Assembly: GCA_040752595.1 (NCBI GenBank)
Contig: JBFMGX010000036.1
Span: forward strand, 1-45,106
From: Candidatus Zixiibacteriota bacterium
GTDB lineage: Bacteria; Zixibacteria; MSB-5A5; WJJR01
Length of the DNA: 45,106 bases
Direction of reading: 5' to 3'
Shown here piece by piece: positions 9,185 to 17,659 of the stretch. The translations under genes and the position numbers were made by a program. Each line of letters begins with the position of its first letter. The stretch's first letter is position 1. The notes below the pieces were generated by a model. It searched no databases. It was not told the DNA's origin and saw only the letters and a program-made list of their open reading frames with translations.

Positions 9185-9212
9185 AATATACGACCGATTC
9201 CCACATTGTCAA
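9185..9212 (-). promoter_or_regulatory. Sigma-70-type promoter of secDF
   Basis: On the minus strand a perfect TTGACA (-35, bases 9207-9212) is followed after 16 bases by TATATT (-10, bases 9185-9190). The start site would fall near 9177, giving an untranslated leader of about 80 bases before secD. The 9095-9432 gap is the divergent control region between secD and the M16 peptidase gene. I found no equally convincing plus-strand promoter in it. Confidence 0.75.
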
Positions 9213-9432
9213 ACCTTTAGGCCCGATGGCCGAGCGGCCACACCGGCCTACCGCAGTCGACCGCGAGCCGCTTGGGACGGACCCCAACTGCTTATCTGAC
9301 AATGAACTGGCGCTTGGTCAAGAGGGTCTATAGAATCGCGTTCCCCGTCCGTCAAAGCGCTTCAACGACCCGCCGTCCCGGCGTATATTCCTTCCCTGCT
9401 AATTGGGACCCGATGCTTCCCAAGGAGGACCA

Positions 9433-12072
9433 ATGCCGAATGTCTGTCACCGTGTGAGGGGCTTGTGGGTGTCGCTGGCAATGCTCGTGGGATCGATATG
9501 GACAATCCCAACGATGGCGACCAGTCCGCCGGTAGCGCCGACCACCGGCTACCGCATGCCCAACGGACTGGAAGTGATCCTCAAGGAGAACCACTCCAGC
9601 CCGATGATCGCTTCGATCGTCTTCGTGCGCTCCGGTGCGAAGTATGAGACCGAATTCAACAACGGCGTCACGCATTTCCTCGAGCACCTGTTGTTCGACG
9701 GTACCGCGCGCCGCACCCAGGAGGAGATCTCCGACCGCATCAAGAACCTCGGCGGCTACATCAACGCCTTCACGCGCAAGGAGGTGACCGCCTACATGTC
9801 GCTAATCCCGGCCGAGTACATCGCCGAGGCGCTCGACATCCAGCAGGACATGCTGTTCCATTCGATCTTTCCGGAAGACCGCTTTCCCAAGGAACGCAAC
9901 ATCGTCATCGAGGAGATGCGCAAGGACAACGACTCCCCCGACAACATCGTGGAGGCGTTCTACGACCGCTGGGCCTACGCCGGCAGTCCCTACGCCCGTC
10001 CGGTGATCGGCTACGAGAATCTCATCGCCACCATTCCCCGCGCGGAAGTGATCGACTATTACCATACGTACTACCAGCCGGGGAACATGATCCTTCTGGT
10101 GATCGGCGACTTCGACACCCCGGCGATGCAGACGCTGTTGGAGCAGACATACGGTCAACACCCGGCTCGACAGATTCCGCCGCGGGCGGCGATCACCGTC
10201 CCGCCGATCGTGGGACGCACCGTCCAGCGCACGACCGCCGATGTCGGCGAAACGCGGGTCGACGTGCACCTGCGGCTCCCGGTCTATTCCGATCCGGCCT
10301 ACTGTCCTCTGGCACTCTGGACCGAAATCCTCAATGACCGGACGCTCTCGCCCCTGCAAAAGGCCCTCGTCGAGGGGAAAGATGCGCCGGCGACCAGCGT
10401 CAGTACCGCCTTGGAGACACAAGCCGAGTTCTCGGCGCTGCGCATCAGCGTCGCCACCGACCAACCGGCCAATGCCGACCGCATCGTCTCCGCAATCGAT
10501 GAGACCATGCGCCGTCTCCCGCAGTTCGCCATCACAGCCGATGATATCCACGTGTTGACGACCCGTCTGGTGGTCGAGGACGTCTTCCTGCGGGAGAAAC
10601 TGCACTACTACGCGATCATGAAGGCACCGATGCTGGCGGTCACGGGCTATGATTTCATGGACCAGTTGCCCACGCGCATGGCCCAGGTCACGCCAGCGGC
10701 GCTGCAGCAGGCCGCCGCCAAGCACCTCACCGGCGACAACTCGGTGATCACCATCGTGACGCCGCCGGACACGACCGCCGCCAGAACGGACGCACAGAAA
10801 CCATCACAACGCTCGATCTACGAGAAACGCGTATTGGGCAACGGCCTGACCGCCATCGTGAAGAGCAATCCCGACTCGCGTGTCTTCGCCGTCAACATCC
10901 TGGGCCAGTATCGGTCGGCGTTGGAGCCGGAAGGGGAGACGGGGATCTCGGACTTCGTCAACCGCATGCTGGTCAGCGGAACCCCGACGATGAGCAAGGA
11001 TCAGATCGGACGCGCGCTCACCGCCATCGGCGCGGAGTTGACCACGAACGACAACCCGTACATCCCGTACGATGACCGCTACACGACGCCGCAGTTCACT
11101 TTCATCAAGTTTGCCACGATCGATGATTACGCCGCCAAGGGGGCGGCGTTGCTGGCCGACCTCGTCGGACATGCATCGTTCCCGCCCGAAGAAGTCGAAC
11201 TGACCAAGCGCCAGGTGATGGGGATTCTGGGCATGGAACAGGGGTCGACCGGCCAGAGCTGCCGGGCGTTGTTCTACAAGACGTTGTTTGGCGATGGCCC
11301 GTATGGGCACACGATCCTCGGCTCCCCGCAGACGGTCGGCACGTTCACTTCCGAGGACTTGCAGCAGCATCGCGGCACTCTGTACGCACCGGCGAACATC
11401 CTTTTGACATGCGCAACCAACCTGACTCCCACCGCCGCGTTCGCACTCCTGGACTCGACATTTGGCCGGCTCCCGGCGGGGACACCGCCATCCATCAGCG
11501 GCATTCCCGCGCCGACACCGCCGACCGGTGTCGTCAAGCAGCACAAACCGATGCAGAAGGAGCAGGTTTACATCTACATGGGCGGCCCCCTGCCGGGCGC
11601 GGCCGATCCGGATGCCGCGGCGATCATGGTCGCGGCTCAGATTCTCTCGGCCCGCCTGGGGGATGAACTGCGGGAAAAGAAGGGGTGGGCGTACTCCGTG
11701 GGCGCCGCCGTCGGCTTCGATCGCGACTTCGGCTGGTATGTCTGCACGATGGGCACAGGGAAAGCCAACTACGACTCTGCTCAAGCCGGGATTGTGGCAC
11801 AGATTCGCCGCCTGCAAACTGAGCCGGTCAGCACCGCCGAGCTGGAGACCGCACAGAACACGCTGTGGGGGTCATCGCTGACGGCGCGGCTGTCGCGCGT
11901 CAATCAGGCGTATTATATGGGCGTCGATGAGTTTCTCGGTCGCGGCTACGACGACAGCGACTACATGGCCGAGCATGTGCGCCAAGTGACGGTCCCGGAT
12001 GTGCTGCGCGTGGCCAAGAACCACTTCAGCACCGAGAACCACATCTTGGCCACCGTGGGGAAGTTGGAGTAG
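9433..12072 (+). CDS. Secreted M16-family zinc peptidase (two-repeat, pitrilysin/MPP type)
   Basis: AAGGAGG at 9422-9428 fixes the start at the ATG at 9433, giving 879 residues with an N-terminal signal or anchor. The first M16 repeat has the inverted zinc motif HFLEH (His81, Glu84, His85) and a downstream EEMRKD glutamate pair (160-161) for the third ligand. The second repeat (from about residue 460, YEKRVLGNGLTAIVKSN) lacks HxxEH, as is usual for the inactive half. It retains the ELREKKGWAYSVGA segment, which matches the R/Y substrate-binding motif of the family. It probably degrades peptides in the envelope. The SDR gene follows after 26 bases, so the two may be cotranscribed. Confidence 0.93.
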   Translation: MPNVCHRVRGLWVSLAMLVGSIWTIPTMATSPPVAPTTGYRMPNGLEVILKENHSSPMIASIVFVRSGAKYETEFNNGVTHFLEHLLFDGTARRTQEEISDRIKNLGGYINAFTRKEVTAYMSLIPAEYIAEALDIQQDMLFHSIFPEDRFPKERNIVIEEMRKDNDSPDNIVEAFYDRWAYAGSPYARPVIGYENLIATIPRAEVIDYYHTYYQPGNMILLVIGDFDTPAMQTLLEQTYGQHPARQIPPRAAITVPPIVGRTVQRTTADVGETRVDVHLRLPVYSDPAYCPLALWTEILNDRTLSPLQKALVEGKDAPATSVSTALETQAEFSALRISVATDQPANADRIVSAIDETMRRLPQFAITADDIHVLTTRLVVEDVFLREKLHYYAIMKAPMLAVTGYDFMDQLPTRMAQVTPAALQQAAAKHLTGDNSVITIVTPPDTTAARTDAQKPSQRSIYEKRVLGNGLTAIVKSNPDSRVFAVNILGQYRSALEPEGETGISDFVNRMLVSGTPTMSKDQIGRALTAIGAELTTNDNPYIPYDDRYTTPQFTFIKFATIDDYAAKGAALLADLVGHASFPPEEVELTKRQVMGILGMEQGSTGQSCRALFYKTLFGDGPYGHTILGSPQTVGTFTSEDLQQHRGTLYAPANILLTCATNLTPTAAFALLDSTFGRLPAGTPPSISGIPAPTPPTGVVKQHKPMQKEQVYIYMGGPLPGAADPDAAAIMVAAQILSARLGDELREKKGWAYSVGAAVGFDRDFGWYVCTMGTGKANYDSAQAGIVAQIRRLQTEPVSTAELETAQNTLWGSSLTARLSRVNQAYYMGVDEFLGRGYDDSDYMAEHVRQVTVPDVLRVAKNHFSTENHILATVGKLE

Positions 12073-12098
12073 AGCACAGATTCGGGAGCGCCCAGACA

Positions 12099-12872
12099 AT
12101 GACACCGCTCAAAGACAAGACCATCCTCATTACCGGCGCCTCGGCGGGCATCGGTGCGGCGACCGCACATGCCTTCGCGCGCGAGGGAGCGCGTCTGATC
12201 CTGGCCGCAAGACGCATGGATCGATTACAGGGACTCGCCGAGGAATTGAAACAGTCCCACGACACGGAGGCCATCTGCTTGCGTCTCGATTTGCGGCAGC
12301 ACAAGTCGGTCGGAAGCGAGCTGGACAAGCTACCGGACAATTGGCGCGGCATCGATATCCTGGTCAACAACGGCGGCCTGTCGCGCGGGTTGGACAAGTT
12401 GCACGGAGGGAATCCGGACGATTGGGATGAGATGATCGACGTGAACATCCGGGGGCTCCTGGCGGTCAGCCGCGCGGTGATTCCCTGGATGGTCAAGCGC
12501 GGCAGCGGGCACGTGATCAACCTCGGCTCGATCGCCGGGCACGAAGTCTATCCCAACGGCAATGTCTATTGTGCCACCAAGTTCGCCGTCCGGGCACTGA
12601 CCAAGGGGATGATGCTCGATCTGTTTGGGACGCCGATCCGTGTGACATCGATCGATCCGGGGATGGTGGAGACGGAGTTCAGTCTGGTCCGCTTTCACGG
12701 CGACCGCGAGCGCGCTGCCAAGGTCTACAAAGGGACGACACCGTTGACCGGCGACGATGTTGCCGAAGCCATTGTCTGGGCCGCCAATCGACCGGCGCAC
12801 GTCAACATCGCCGAGATGCTCATCCTGCCGACCGTGCAGCGTTCGACCGGGCTGCTGTATCGGGAGACATGA
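12099..12872 (+). CDS. Short-chain dehydrogenase/reductase (YdfG-like classical SDR)
   Basis: The 257-residue Rossmann-fold oxidoreductase has the cofactor motif TGASAGIG (12-19), the catalytic Ser144, and the YCATK motif with Tyr157 and Lys161. The structural NNAG motif reads NNGG (90-93), a mild variant. ARRMDRL after the second strand suggests NADP(H) preference, because of the Arg pair. Its closest known style is the YdfG group that oxidises 3-hydroxy acids such as serine or 3-hydroxypropionate, but the substrate is not determined by the sequence. It lies 26 bases after the M16 gene. Confidence 0.9.
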   Translation: MTPLKDKTILITGASAGIGAATAHAFAREGARLILAARRMDRLQGLAEELKQSHDTEAICLRLDLRQHKSVGSELDKLPDNWRGIDILVNNGGLSRGLDKLHGGNPDDWDEMIDVNIRGLLAVSRAVIPWMVKRGSGHVINLGSIAGHEVYPNGNVYCATKFAVRALTKGMMLDLFGTPIRVTSIDPGMVETEFSLVRFHGDRERAAKVYKGTTPLTGDDVAEAIVWAANRPAHVNIAEMLILPTVQRSTGLLYRET

Positions 12873-12902
12873 GTACCTGTAGTCGAACGCAAGCGTGGTG
12901 AT

Positions 12903-13012
12903 GTCATGTCGAGCGACTTGTCCCGAGCGAAGCCGAGGGAAGCGAGACATCTGCTTTTTCCCCCACCGGGACCTGCAAAACAGCAGACCCCTCACTTCGT
13001 TCGGGGTGACAG
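12903..13012. repeat. Dispersed palindromic repeat, family A (TGTCAT..GAGCGAAG..)
   Basis: The left part reads GTCATGTCGAGCG...GAGACATCTGCTTTT. The right part is an inverted relative, CAGCAGACCCCTC...GGGGTGACAGG. Related left/right pairs occur at 29138, 33326, 37338 and 40859, always between genes. No protein is encoded. Confidence 0.75.
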
Positions 13013-13030
13013 GCAAGAGACGCCAAGCGT

Positions 13031-13109
13031 GGCAGGGCGAAGCTCCTGCTGAGCCGTTGTTCGTCTTCGTAGACAGGACACGGCGGCTCGGCGGGAGCCT
13101 CGCCCTCCC
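13031..13109. repeat. 26-base imperfect inverted repeat upstream of the selenoprotein gene
   Basis: Arms 13031-13056 and 13084-13109 pair with four mismatches or G-U-type differences and flank a 27-base loop. The element ends 46 bases before the selenoprotein start codon. It may be a repeat-family member or part of the leader; the sequence does not decide. Confidence 0.6.
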
Positions 13110-13155
13110 GATACCATGAAAGGTTGAACCGTCACACGTCCATAGGAGGAACCGC

Positions 13156-13377
13156 ATGGCCAAGAAGATCACCATAAAGTACTGCAACGAGTGAAACTAT
13201 CAGCCCCGGGCTGCCAGTCTGGCGGCCGAGATCAAGGACCGGCTCCAGATCGATCCCGAGTTGATTCCCGGTTCCGGAGGGGTTTTTGACGTCAAAGTCG
13301 ACGGCCGGCTGATCTTCTCCAAGGCCGTGGCCGGACGATTCCCGGAAACGGCGGAGATTCTGGACGCTATCAAATGA
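13156..13377 (+). CDS. SelW/Rdx-type selenoprotein with in-frame TGA (Sec13)
   Basis: AGGAGGA (13144-13150) precedes the ATG at 13156 by five bases. The frame reads MAKKITIKYCNE, then TGA (13192-13194), then NYQPRAASLAAEIKDRL, and continues to a normal TGA at 13375-13377: 73 residues in all. This is the complete Rdx/SelW family pattern: strand, Tyr-Cys-x-x-Sec redox motif (Cys10, Sec13), NYxPRAxxL helix, a GGVFDVKVDG-LIFSK hairpin and a short C-terminal helix. SelW proteins have a thioredoxin-like fold and are thought to act as small thiol oxidoreductases. An SECIS-like hairpin follows the TGA. A nonsense mutation is the alternative, but the perfect motif position argues for selenocysteine. 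The squalene/phytoene synthase gene follows after 16 bases. Confidence 0.88.
13209..13227 (+). promoter_or_regulatory. Bacterial SECIS-like stem-loop
   Basis: An 8-bp stem (13209-13216 with 13220-13227, one G-U pair) closes a 3-base loop GTC at 13217-13219. The loop begins 22 bases after the TGA codon and its first base is G. Published bacterial SECIS models ask for a hairpin inside the coding region about 16-37 bases after UGA with a G near the start of the loop, and this fits. It would recruit SelB with Sec-tRNA during translation. Confidence 0.7.
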
Positions 13378-13393
13378 GGGTGCGCCCATCAGC

Positions 13394-14314
13394 ATGCCGA
13401 CCGTGAGTACCAACGCGCAACTCGTCGACGCCTACAATCTGTGCGAGGAGGTTGCAGGCCGCGACAAGCCGCACCTGTACGCGGCGGCCCAGTCGTTCGC
13501 CTGGCCCGAGACACGCCGCGCCTTCGCCGCCACCTATGCCTCGATGCGCGTCATTGACGACTTCATCGATGACATCCCGCACCGTGCCACAATCGCCGCA
13601 TCCTCACGTGCTGGGGCCGCCCGGTACCTCGATGATTGGCTGGCGCGGGTCCGGCAGGCCCAATCCGGGACGCACGACTCTCCGGGCATTTGGGCGGCGC
13701 TCGCTGACACATTCGGGCGCTTCGAATTGCCGATGACACCGTGGGAGGAACTCGGCCGGGCGATGCGCAGCGACCTGACAACACCGGCGTTTCGTGACTG
13801 GGACCATCTGCGCGGATACATGGCCGGAGCCTCGGTGGCACCGGCCGTCGTATTCATGCACCTGGTGCTCATGCAGCCGCAGATCGATCACACCGATGGC
13901 CGCTTTCGCTCCCCCTGGCCCTACGAGCGCGTCGTCGACGCCGCTGAGGACCTGGCCATCTTCTGTTACTGGGTCCACATCCTGCGCGATGTCGCCACCG
14001 ATCTGACACAAGGCGGCAGCGGCCTGGTGTATCTCCCACAAGATGACCTCCGACGATTCGGCCTGTCGGTTGCCGATCTGCATCGCATGCGCGCCGCCAA
14101 CGCGGCGACCGAATCGTACCGACAACTGGCCCGGTATGAGGCGGAGCGAGCCAGAGACCACCTCCGACGGGGTCGCGCCCATTTACCCGAGCTTCTCGCA
14201 GTCGCCCCTGCAGGCAACGCACAGGCGCTGACCCGGCTCGTGGACACCTATGTCGCTGTCTTGCAGGGCCTTGTCGACATCGACTTCGATGTCTTCGCCA
14301 CCGCTACGACCTGA
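13394..14314 (+). CDS. Squalene/phytoene synthase family protein
   Basis: The 306-residue all-helical prenyl-condensing enzyme has both Asp-rich metal sites: DDFIDD (55-60) and RDVATD (198-203). It also has the GYMAGASVAP segment (141-150) and the YLPQDDLRRFG motif (213-223) that follow them in squalene and phytoene synthases. Members join two farnesyl or geranylgeranyl diphosphates head to head, or make presqualene/hydroxysqualene in the HpnC/HpnD hopanoid route. The product cannot be fixed without a tree. No other carotenoid or hopanoid gene is in view. It probably shares a transcript with the selenoprotein gene 16 bases upstream. Confidence 0.88.
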   Translation: MPTVSTNAQLVDAYNLCEEVAGRDKPHLYAAAQSFAWPETRRAFAATYASMRVIDDFIDDIPHRATIAASSRAGAARYLDDWLARVRQAQSGTHDSPGIWAALADTFGRFELPMTPWEELGRAMRSDLTTPAFRDWDHLRGYMAGASVAPAVVFMHLVLMQPQIDHTDGRFRSPWPYERVVDAAEDLAIFCYWVHILRDVATDLTQGGSGLVYLPQDDLRRFGLSVADLHRMRAANAATESYRQLARYEAERARDHLRRGRAHLPELLAVAPAGNAQALTRLVDTYVAVLQGLVDIDFDVFATATT

Positions 14315-14398
14315 CGATCCCCCAAATCGACGGAATCCTCGCTGGGTGTCGCAGTTCGGCTAATCAAAGCCGCACTTCGTTGCCGACATAACATGTAG

Positions 14399-15235
14399 AT
14401 GCCGACAGAGATCGCGACAGCGCCATGGCCGGTGCGGGAAACTGAGTTCGACGCAGCCGATGATCGCGTTTCCCGCGTGACGCACACCCCGGGAGCCGCC
14501 CTTCAGTTGCACGACATCAGAGCCCGGCTCGCCGTGACCATGCAGTCGGCCGACCTTCGTTGCCGGTCCGGTTTGGGTGCAGTCATTGATGTCGTGCGCC
14601 AATGCGTGCAATGCCGGGCCGTCGCCATTCGACTCATCGATCAGGAAGGGCACGCGCCCTTCGAGGTCGATCTCGGATTCCCGGAGCACTTCTGCTCACG
14701 TCGCAATCTCCTCAGTCTCTCCCGCGACCGGTGTCTGTGCACCCAAGTCCTGACGGAGACGGTCGATCCGGAGTGCCCCGGGAGGACTCCCAGCGGTTCG
14801 CTGGTCTTCGGCACCGCCGCTGAACTCCGATTCGCGCACAGTCACCTTCCCGATCAGCCCGCGCACCTGTTCTGCCCCGATCCCGATTTCGCCTCGATGG
14901 CGTTGGTTCCGGTTCGTGGCGCCGGATTCCCACTCGGTCTGATTCACTGCGCCGATCCCCGGCCCCACCACTTCCATCCTGCGCGCATCGCGATCCTGGA
15001 AGCGATGGCCGGGGAAATCGGTCGCGCCCTGTTCTTCGACTCGATTTGGCCATCACCGTGGACACCATCGGGCGCAGCGGAATCACCGGCATCCTGCCCG
15101 ATGTGCGGACGGCTTCGCGTCCGCGGCGGCTGGGAAGATCGAGCACACCGGGACTTACAGGGGACCTCCTGGTCAGTTCGACCCGCGCGACATGTCCTCT
15201 GTCCCCACTGCCTGGCCAGCCAGGTCCCCATCTAA
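14399..15235 (+). CDS. GAF-domain protein with C-terminal Cys4 motif
   Basis: The 278-residue soluble protein has a GAF-like domain (about 50-215) with the RCLCTQVL (111-118) and FASMALVPVR (164-173) segments. These occur in GAF sensor domains of the 'CVCGxVL ... ESVALIPLR' group. The C-terminus carries CPMCGRLR (233-240) and CPHC (268-271), resembling the small zinc-type tail 'CSxCKxIR...SHxICPxC' found at the end of many PAS/GAF sensors. No output domain such as a kinase or cyclase is present. The start is uncertain because no Shine-Dalgarno is evident. It probably senses a ligand or redox state and acts through partners. Confidence 0.7.
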   Translation: MPTEIATAPWPVRETEFDAADDRVSRVTHTPGAALQLHDIRARLAVTMQSADLRCRSGLGAVIDVVRQCVQCRAVAIRLIDQEGHAPFEVDLGFPEHFCSRRNLLSLSRDRCLCTQVLTETVDPECPGRTPSGSLVFGTAAELRFAHSHLPDQPAHLFCPDPDFASMALVPVRGAGFPLGLIHCADPRPHHFHPARIAILEAMAGEIGRALFFDSIWPSPWTPSGAAESPASCPMCGRLRVRGGWEDRAHRDLQGTSWSVRPARHVLCPHCLASQVPI

Positions 15236-15397
15236 GGCAATATCGACCTCCGATACCGGCCGCACGGGCGGCGGCTCTACGCGCGCGGCGAGCGCGGAGA
15301 CATCTCACCGCGTCTTTTTTCCATTGACGCTTTCCACCTCCCTGTCCTCATTGGGAATGGGAAGGTCTGCTTTCAGCCAACACGCAAAGGAGCGGGA

Positions 15398-15949
15398 ATG
15401 AAACAGGCGAGGATGATCGCGACGGTAGCCGTCTTGATCCTGGGAACGGCTGGCGTCGCCAATGCGACCGGATGGGGCGTGGGTGGGTTCGGCGGTGTCA
15501 CGATCCCGCTGGTTCAGGACGATGCCACGCGCGGGACCCTGTATGGCGCCCACCTGCGGCTCTCCATCGGTGGAATGCTCGGGATCGAACCCAACTTCAT
15601 CTATTTCAAGAACGGCGATTGGGAGATCGATGATGCCCCCGGTGAGACATTCGACGGCTCGAAGTTCACGTCGGTCGGCGTCAACCTGATCCTCGGCGCC
15701 GCTGGACCGGTTACCGGGTTCCGGTTTTTCCCATTCGCCGGTGCCAAGTACTACAATGAGAAGAACGACTTCCGCGACTTCAGCGACTCGCACATCGGCT
15801 GGTGTGCCGGCATGGGGCTGGAAATCGGCGCCGGATCGCTCGGCATCGACATCCGTGCCTCCGGTGAGGTCCTGCCTCTCGACGGCGGCGGTTCCCGCAA
15901 GTGGGCACACATTCGTGGCGGTCTGAACTACTACTTCGGCATCCGATAG
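15398..15949 (+). CDS. Outer-membrane beta-barrel-like protein
   Basis: AAAGGAG just upstream supports the ATG at 15398. The 183-residue protein has a clear signal peptide (MKQARMIATVAVLILGTAGVANA) and then alternating amphipathic strands rich in Gly and aromatic residues. It ends in LNYYFGIR, close to the aromatic C-terminal signature of outer-membrane barrels. The size fits a small eight-stranded barrel of the OmpA/OmpW type. Function is unknown. A lipoprotein gene follows after 12 bases, so the two probably form an operon and may act together in the envelope. Confidence 0.75.
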   Translation: MKQARMIATVAVLILGTAGVANATGWGVGGFGGVTIPLVQDDATRGTLYGAHLRLSIGGMLGIEPNFIYFKNGDWEIDDAPGETFDGSKFTSVGVNLILGAAGPVTGFRFFPFAGAKYYNEKNDFRDFSDSHIGWCAGMGLEIGAGSLGIDIRASGEVLPLDGGGSRKWAHIRGGLNYYFGIR

Positions 15950-15961
15950 GCGGAGGGAATC

Positions 15962-16495
15962 ATGAAGACAAGACCAGGGATCATCCGCCTCTCCGCTCTG
16001 CCGGCGGTTCTGGCGGTCATCGTCACCGGTTGCATCGTCTCCGGCCAGTTCATCATCGTTCTCAACATCGACAATGCCATTGTGTCGACGCATCAGGCAT
16101 TGAATTCGGCGTACATTGATCTGACCGACAACGACACCTGGAAGGACCACGAAGAGGACATCCAGAACATCGTCGATGTGAAGTTCGAAGCGACGATTCT
16201 CAACAACCTCGAAGACTCGGCCTACGGCGAAGTCTTCTTTGCCGCGCGGGAGTACACGACGCCGCAGGAAGTCCGCGACAGCGCCTTCCGCGTGCTCAGC
16301 GGAATTCTCATCCCCGGCAACGACAGCGTCCAGATCACCTTCACGGAATCGGCCGATTACATGCCGGAACTCAGTCCGGGCGTCCTCGATCTGCTTGAGA
16401 CCGGGACGTTCTACGTCTACGGGATTGCGGAGACCCCCTTCTCGATCACGATCCGTCCCGGTGCCCGGCTGATGGTCACCTTCTCCGCCGGTTGA
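15962..16495 (+). CDS. Hypothetical lipoprotein
   Basis: GGAGG precedes the ATG at 15962. The 177-residue protein has a lipoprotein signal with lipobox VTGC (Cys24) and a beta-rich mature part without Cys. It includes TFTESADYMPEL and ends in a strand-like RLMVTFSAG. I do not recognise a family. The close spacing to the beta-barrel gene suggests a shared envelope role. A hairpin follows the stop codon. Confidence 0.75.
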   Translation: MKTRPGIIRLSALPAVLAVIVTGCIVSGQFIIVLNIDNAIVSTHQALNSAYIDLTDNDTWKDHEEDIQNIVDVKFEATILNNLEDSAYGEVFFAAREYTTPQEVRDSAFRVLSGILIPGNDSVQITFTESADYMPELSPGVLDLLETGTFYVYGIAETPFSITIRPGARLMVTFSAG

Positions 16496-16523
16496 CCGGC
16501 GCGAGACAGAGTCGAGACGACAA

Positions 16524-16549
16524 CGGCCCCGTGCGCGTTTACGGGGCCG
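16524..16549 (+). terminator. Hairpin terminator after the barrel/lipoprotein operon
   Basis: A 9-bp perfect stem (CGGCCCCGT/ACGGGGCCG) with an 8-base loop lies 29 bases after the lipoprotein stop codon and is followed by GTCTTCT. The T content after the stem is weak, but the stem and position are as expected. Confidence 0.6.
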
Positions 16550-16594
16550 GTCTTCTGTGGAGGTCATTACGGGAACACCTCCCCCGTAAGAGGA

Positions 16595-16749
16595 CAAGGG
16601 GCTTAAGGGCTTGTTGAAGAACCTCCCAATTCCGCACATGTGCGGTCGGATGCCCACACCCGACCGTTGATGTACAGCCACTTGCGCCGGGTGTGGGCAC
16701 CCGGCGCCACGGAAACGGTGGCTTTTTCAACACGCCCTTAAGCCCCTTG
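16595..16749. repeat. MITE-like element with 24-bp terminal inverted repeats
   Basis: The 155-base unit has 24-base ends (16595-16618 and 16726-16749) that are inverted copies with one mismatch, beginning CAAGGGGCTTAAGGGC. Inside are a 12-base inverted pair (TGCCCACACCCG at 16651, CGGGTGTGGGCA at 16688), the palindrome CCGCACATGTGCGG (16632-16645) and a GCCAC/GTGGC hairpin. No protein is encoded. The CAAGGGGCTTAAG end motif also appears alone at 27124 and, in altered form, at 21185. It sits between convergent genes, so it may also stop transcription. Confidence 0.7.
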
Positions 16750-16784
16750 TTTTCCCAGCGGTCAGGACACGATGACGCAAGTGC

Positions 16785-17618
16785 CTATCTGCGCTGGCAC
16801 CCCGGACAGTAGTGCGTCCCCCGGCCGACGATGACCATGCGCTTGATCGAATGGCCACAGACTCGGCACGGCTCACCCGTCCGCCCATAGACCATGAGCT
16901 TCGGCGCAAATCCCCCCGCCTGCCCCGTCAGATCGGAGAATGTGTCGAATGTCGTCCCGCAGGCCGCAATCGCCGCGGCCAGAATCCGCTCCATCTCAGT
17001 CCGCAGCCGGATCAGGCGCGTTCGGCCCAGCCGATGGCACAACGCGGCGGGGTGTATCCCGGCGGCAAAGAGTGCCTCGTCTGCATAGATGTTCCCCAAC
17101 CCCGCCATCACATGTTGATCGAGAAGAAGCGCCTTGATCGAGCGCCGTGAACGCGCCGCGATGCCGTGGAGCTCCTCGTCGCCGATGTCGGTCGCCTCCG
17201 GTCCCAGTCTCGACAGACCTTGGTGCTGCAACAGTCCTCCCGGGGGACAGTAGTCGGCACGGGCAAACTGCCGGGTGTCAACCAGCACCAGTTGCCGTGA
17301 TCTCCGTGAACCGGGGCCACGCAGCGTCAGGATCAGCCGGTCGTGCGGGCCACGACCGATCCGGTTCGAACGCAATCGCAGATGCCCGGTCATACGCAGG
17401 TGAATGACCAGGTGGCATCCGCCGGTCATTCGGATGATGATGTACTTGCCGCGACGCGAGACCGCTGCGATTGTCCGCGCGACGATCTGTCGTCGCCAGC
17501 CGGGACGATTGCCGAGCGCGACACGACGGGAGGCATGGACAATCCCTTCGATCCGCGCTCCGGTGGCCGCCGCGCGCAAGGCCCGGACGACGGTTTCGAC
17601 TTCGGGGAGTTCCGGCAT
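16785..17618 (-). CDS. mutM: Formamidopyrimidine-DNA glycosylase (Fpg/MutM)
   Basis: This base-excision-repair enzyme removes 8-oxoguanine and ring-opened purines and cuts the strand. The true start is the ATG at 17618, because the catalytic N-terminus must read (M)PELPEVE, with Pro2 the nucleophile and Glu3 acid/base. An upstream ATG at 17663 would block it. Lys58 (RRGKYI), the H2TH segment GLGNIYADEALF (173-184) and the zinc finger with Cys251, Cys254, Cys271 and Cys274 are all present. The 277-residue length is normal. It is the second gene after an ABC ATPase gene, 41 bases away on the same strand, a combination without an obvious functional link. Confidence 0.97.
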   Translation of the reverse strand: MPELPEVETVVRALRAAATGARIEGIVHASRRVALGNRPGWRRQIVARTIAAVSRRGKYIIIRMTGGCHLVIHLRMTGHLRLRSNRIGRGPHDRLILTLRGPGSRRSRQLVLVDTRQFARADYCPPGGLLQHQGLSRLGPEATDIGDEELHGIAARSRRSIKALLLDQHVMAGLGNIYADEALFAAGIHPAALCHRLGRTRLIRLRTEMERILAAAIAACGTTFDTFSDLTGQAGGFAPKLMVYGRTGEPCRVCGHSIKRMVIVGRGTHYCPGCQRR

Positions 17619-17659
17619 CGGGAGATTCAAGGGTGGGTGCTCTTCGCCCACCAAAAACA

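Noticed and set aside
9314-9336. Plus-strand promoter TTGGTC...TAGAAT before the M16 gene
   Set aside because: The spacer is only 11 bases, too short for a sigma-70 promoter.
13192-13194. TGA as a nonsense mutation in a SelW-like pseudogene
   Set aside because: TGA sits at the exact Sec position of CxxU, the rest of the frame is intact, and a SECIS-like hairpin follows.
15305-16681. Minus-strand open frame of 458 codons
   Set aside because: It is antisense to the beta-barrel and lipoprotein genes, which have signal peptides and good ribosome binding sites.
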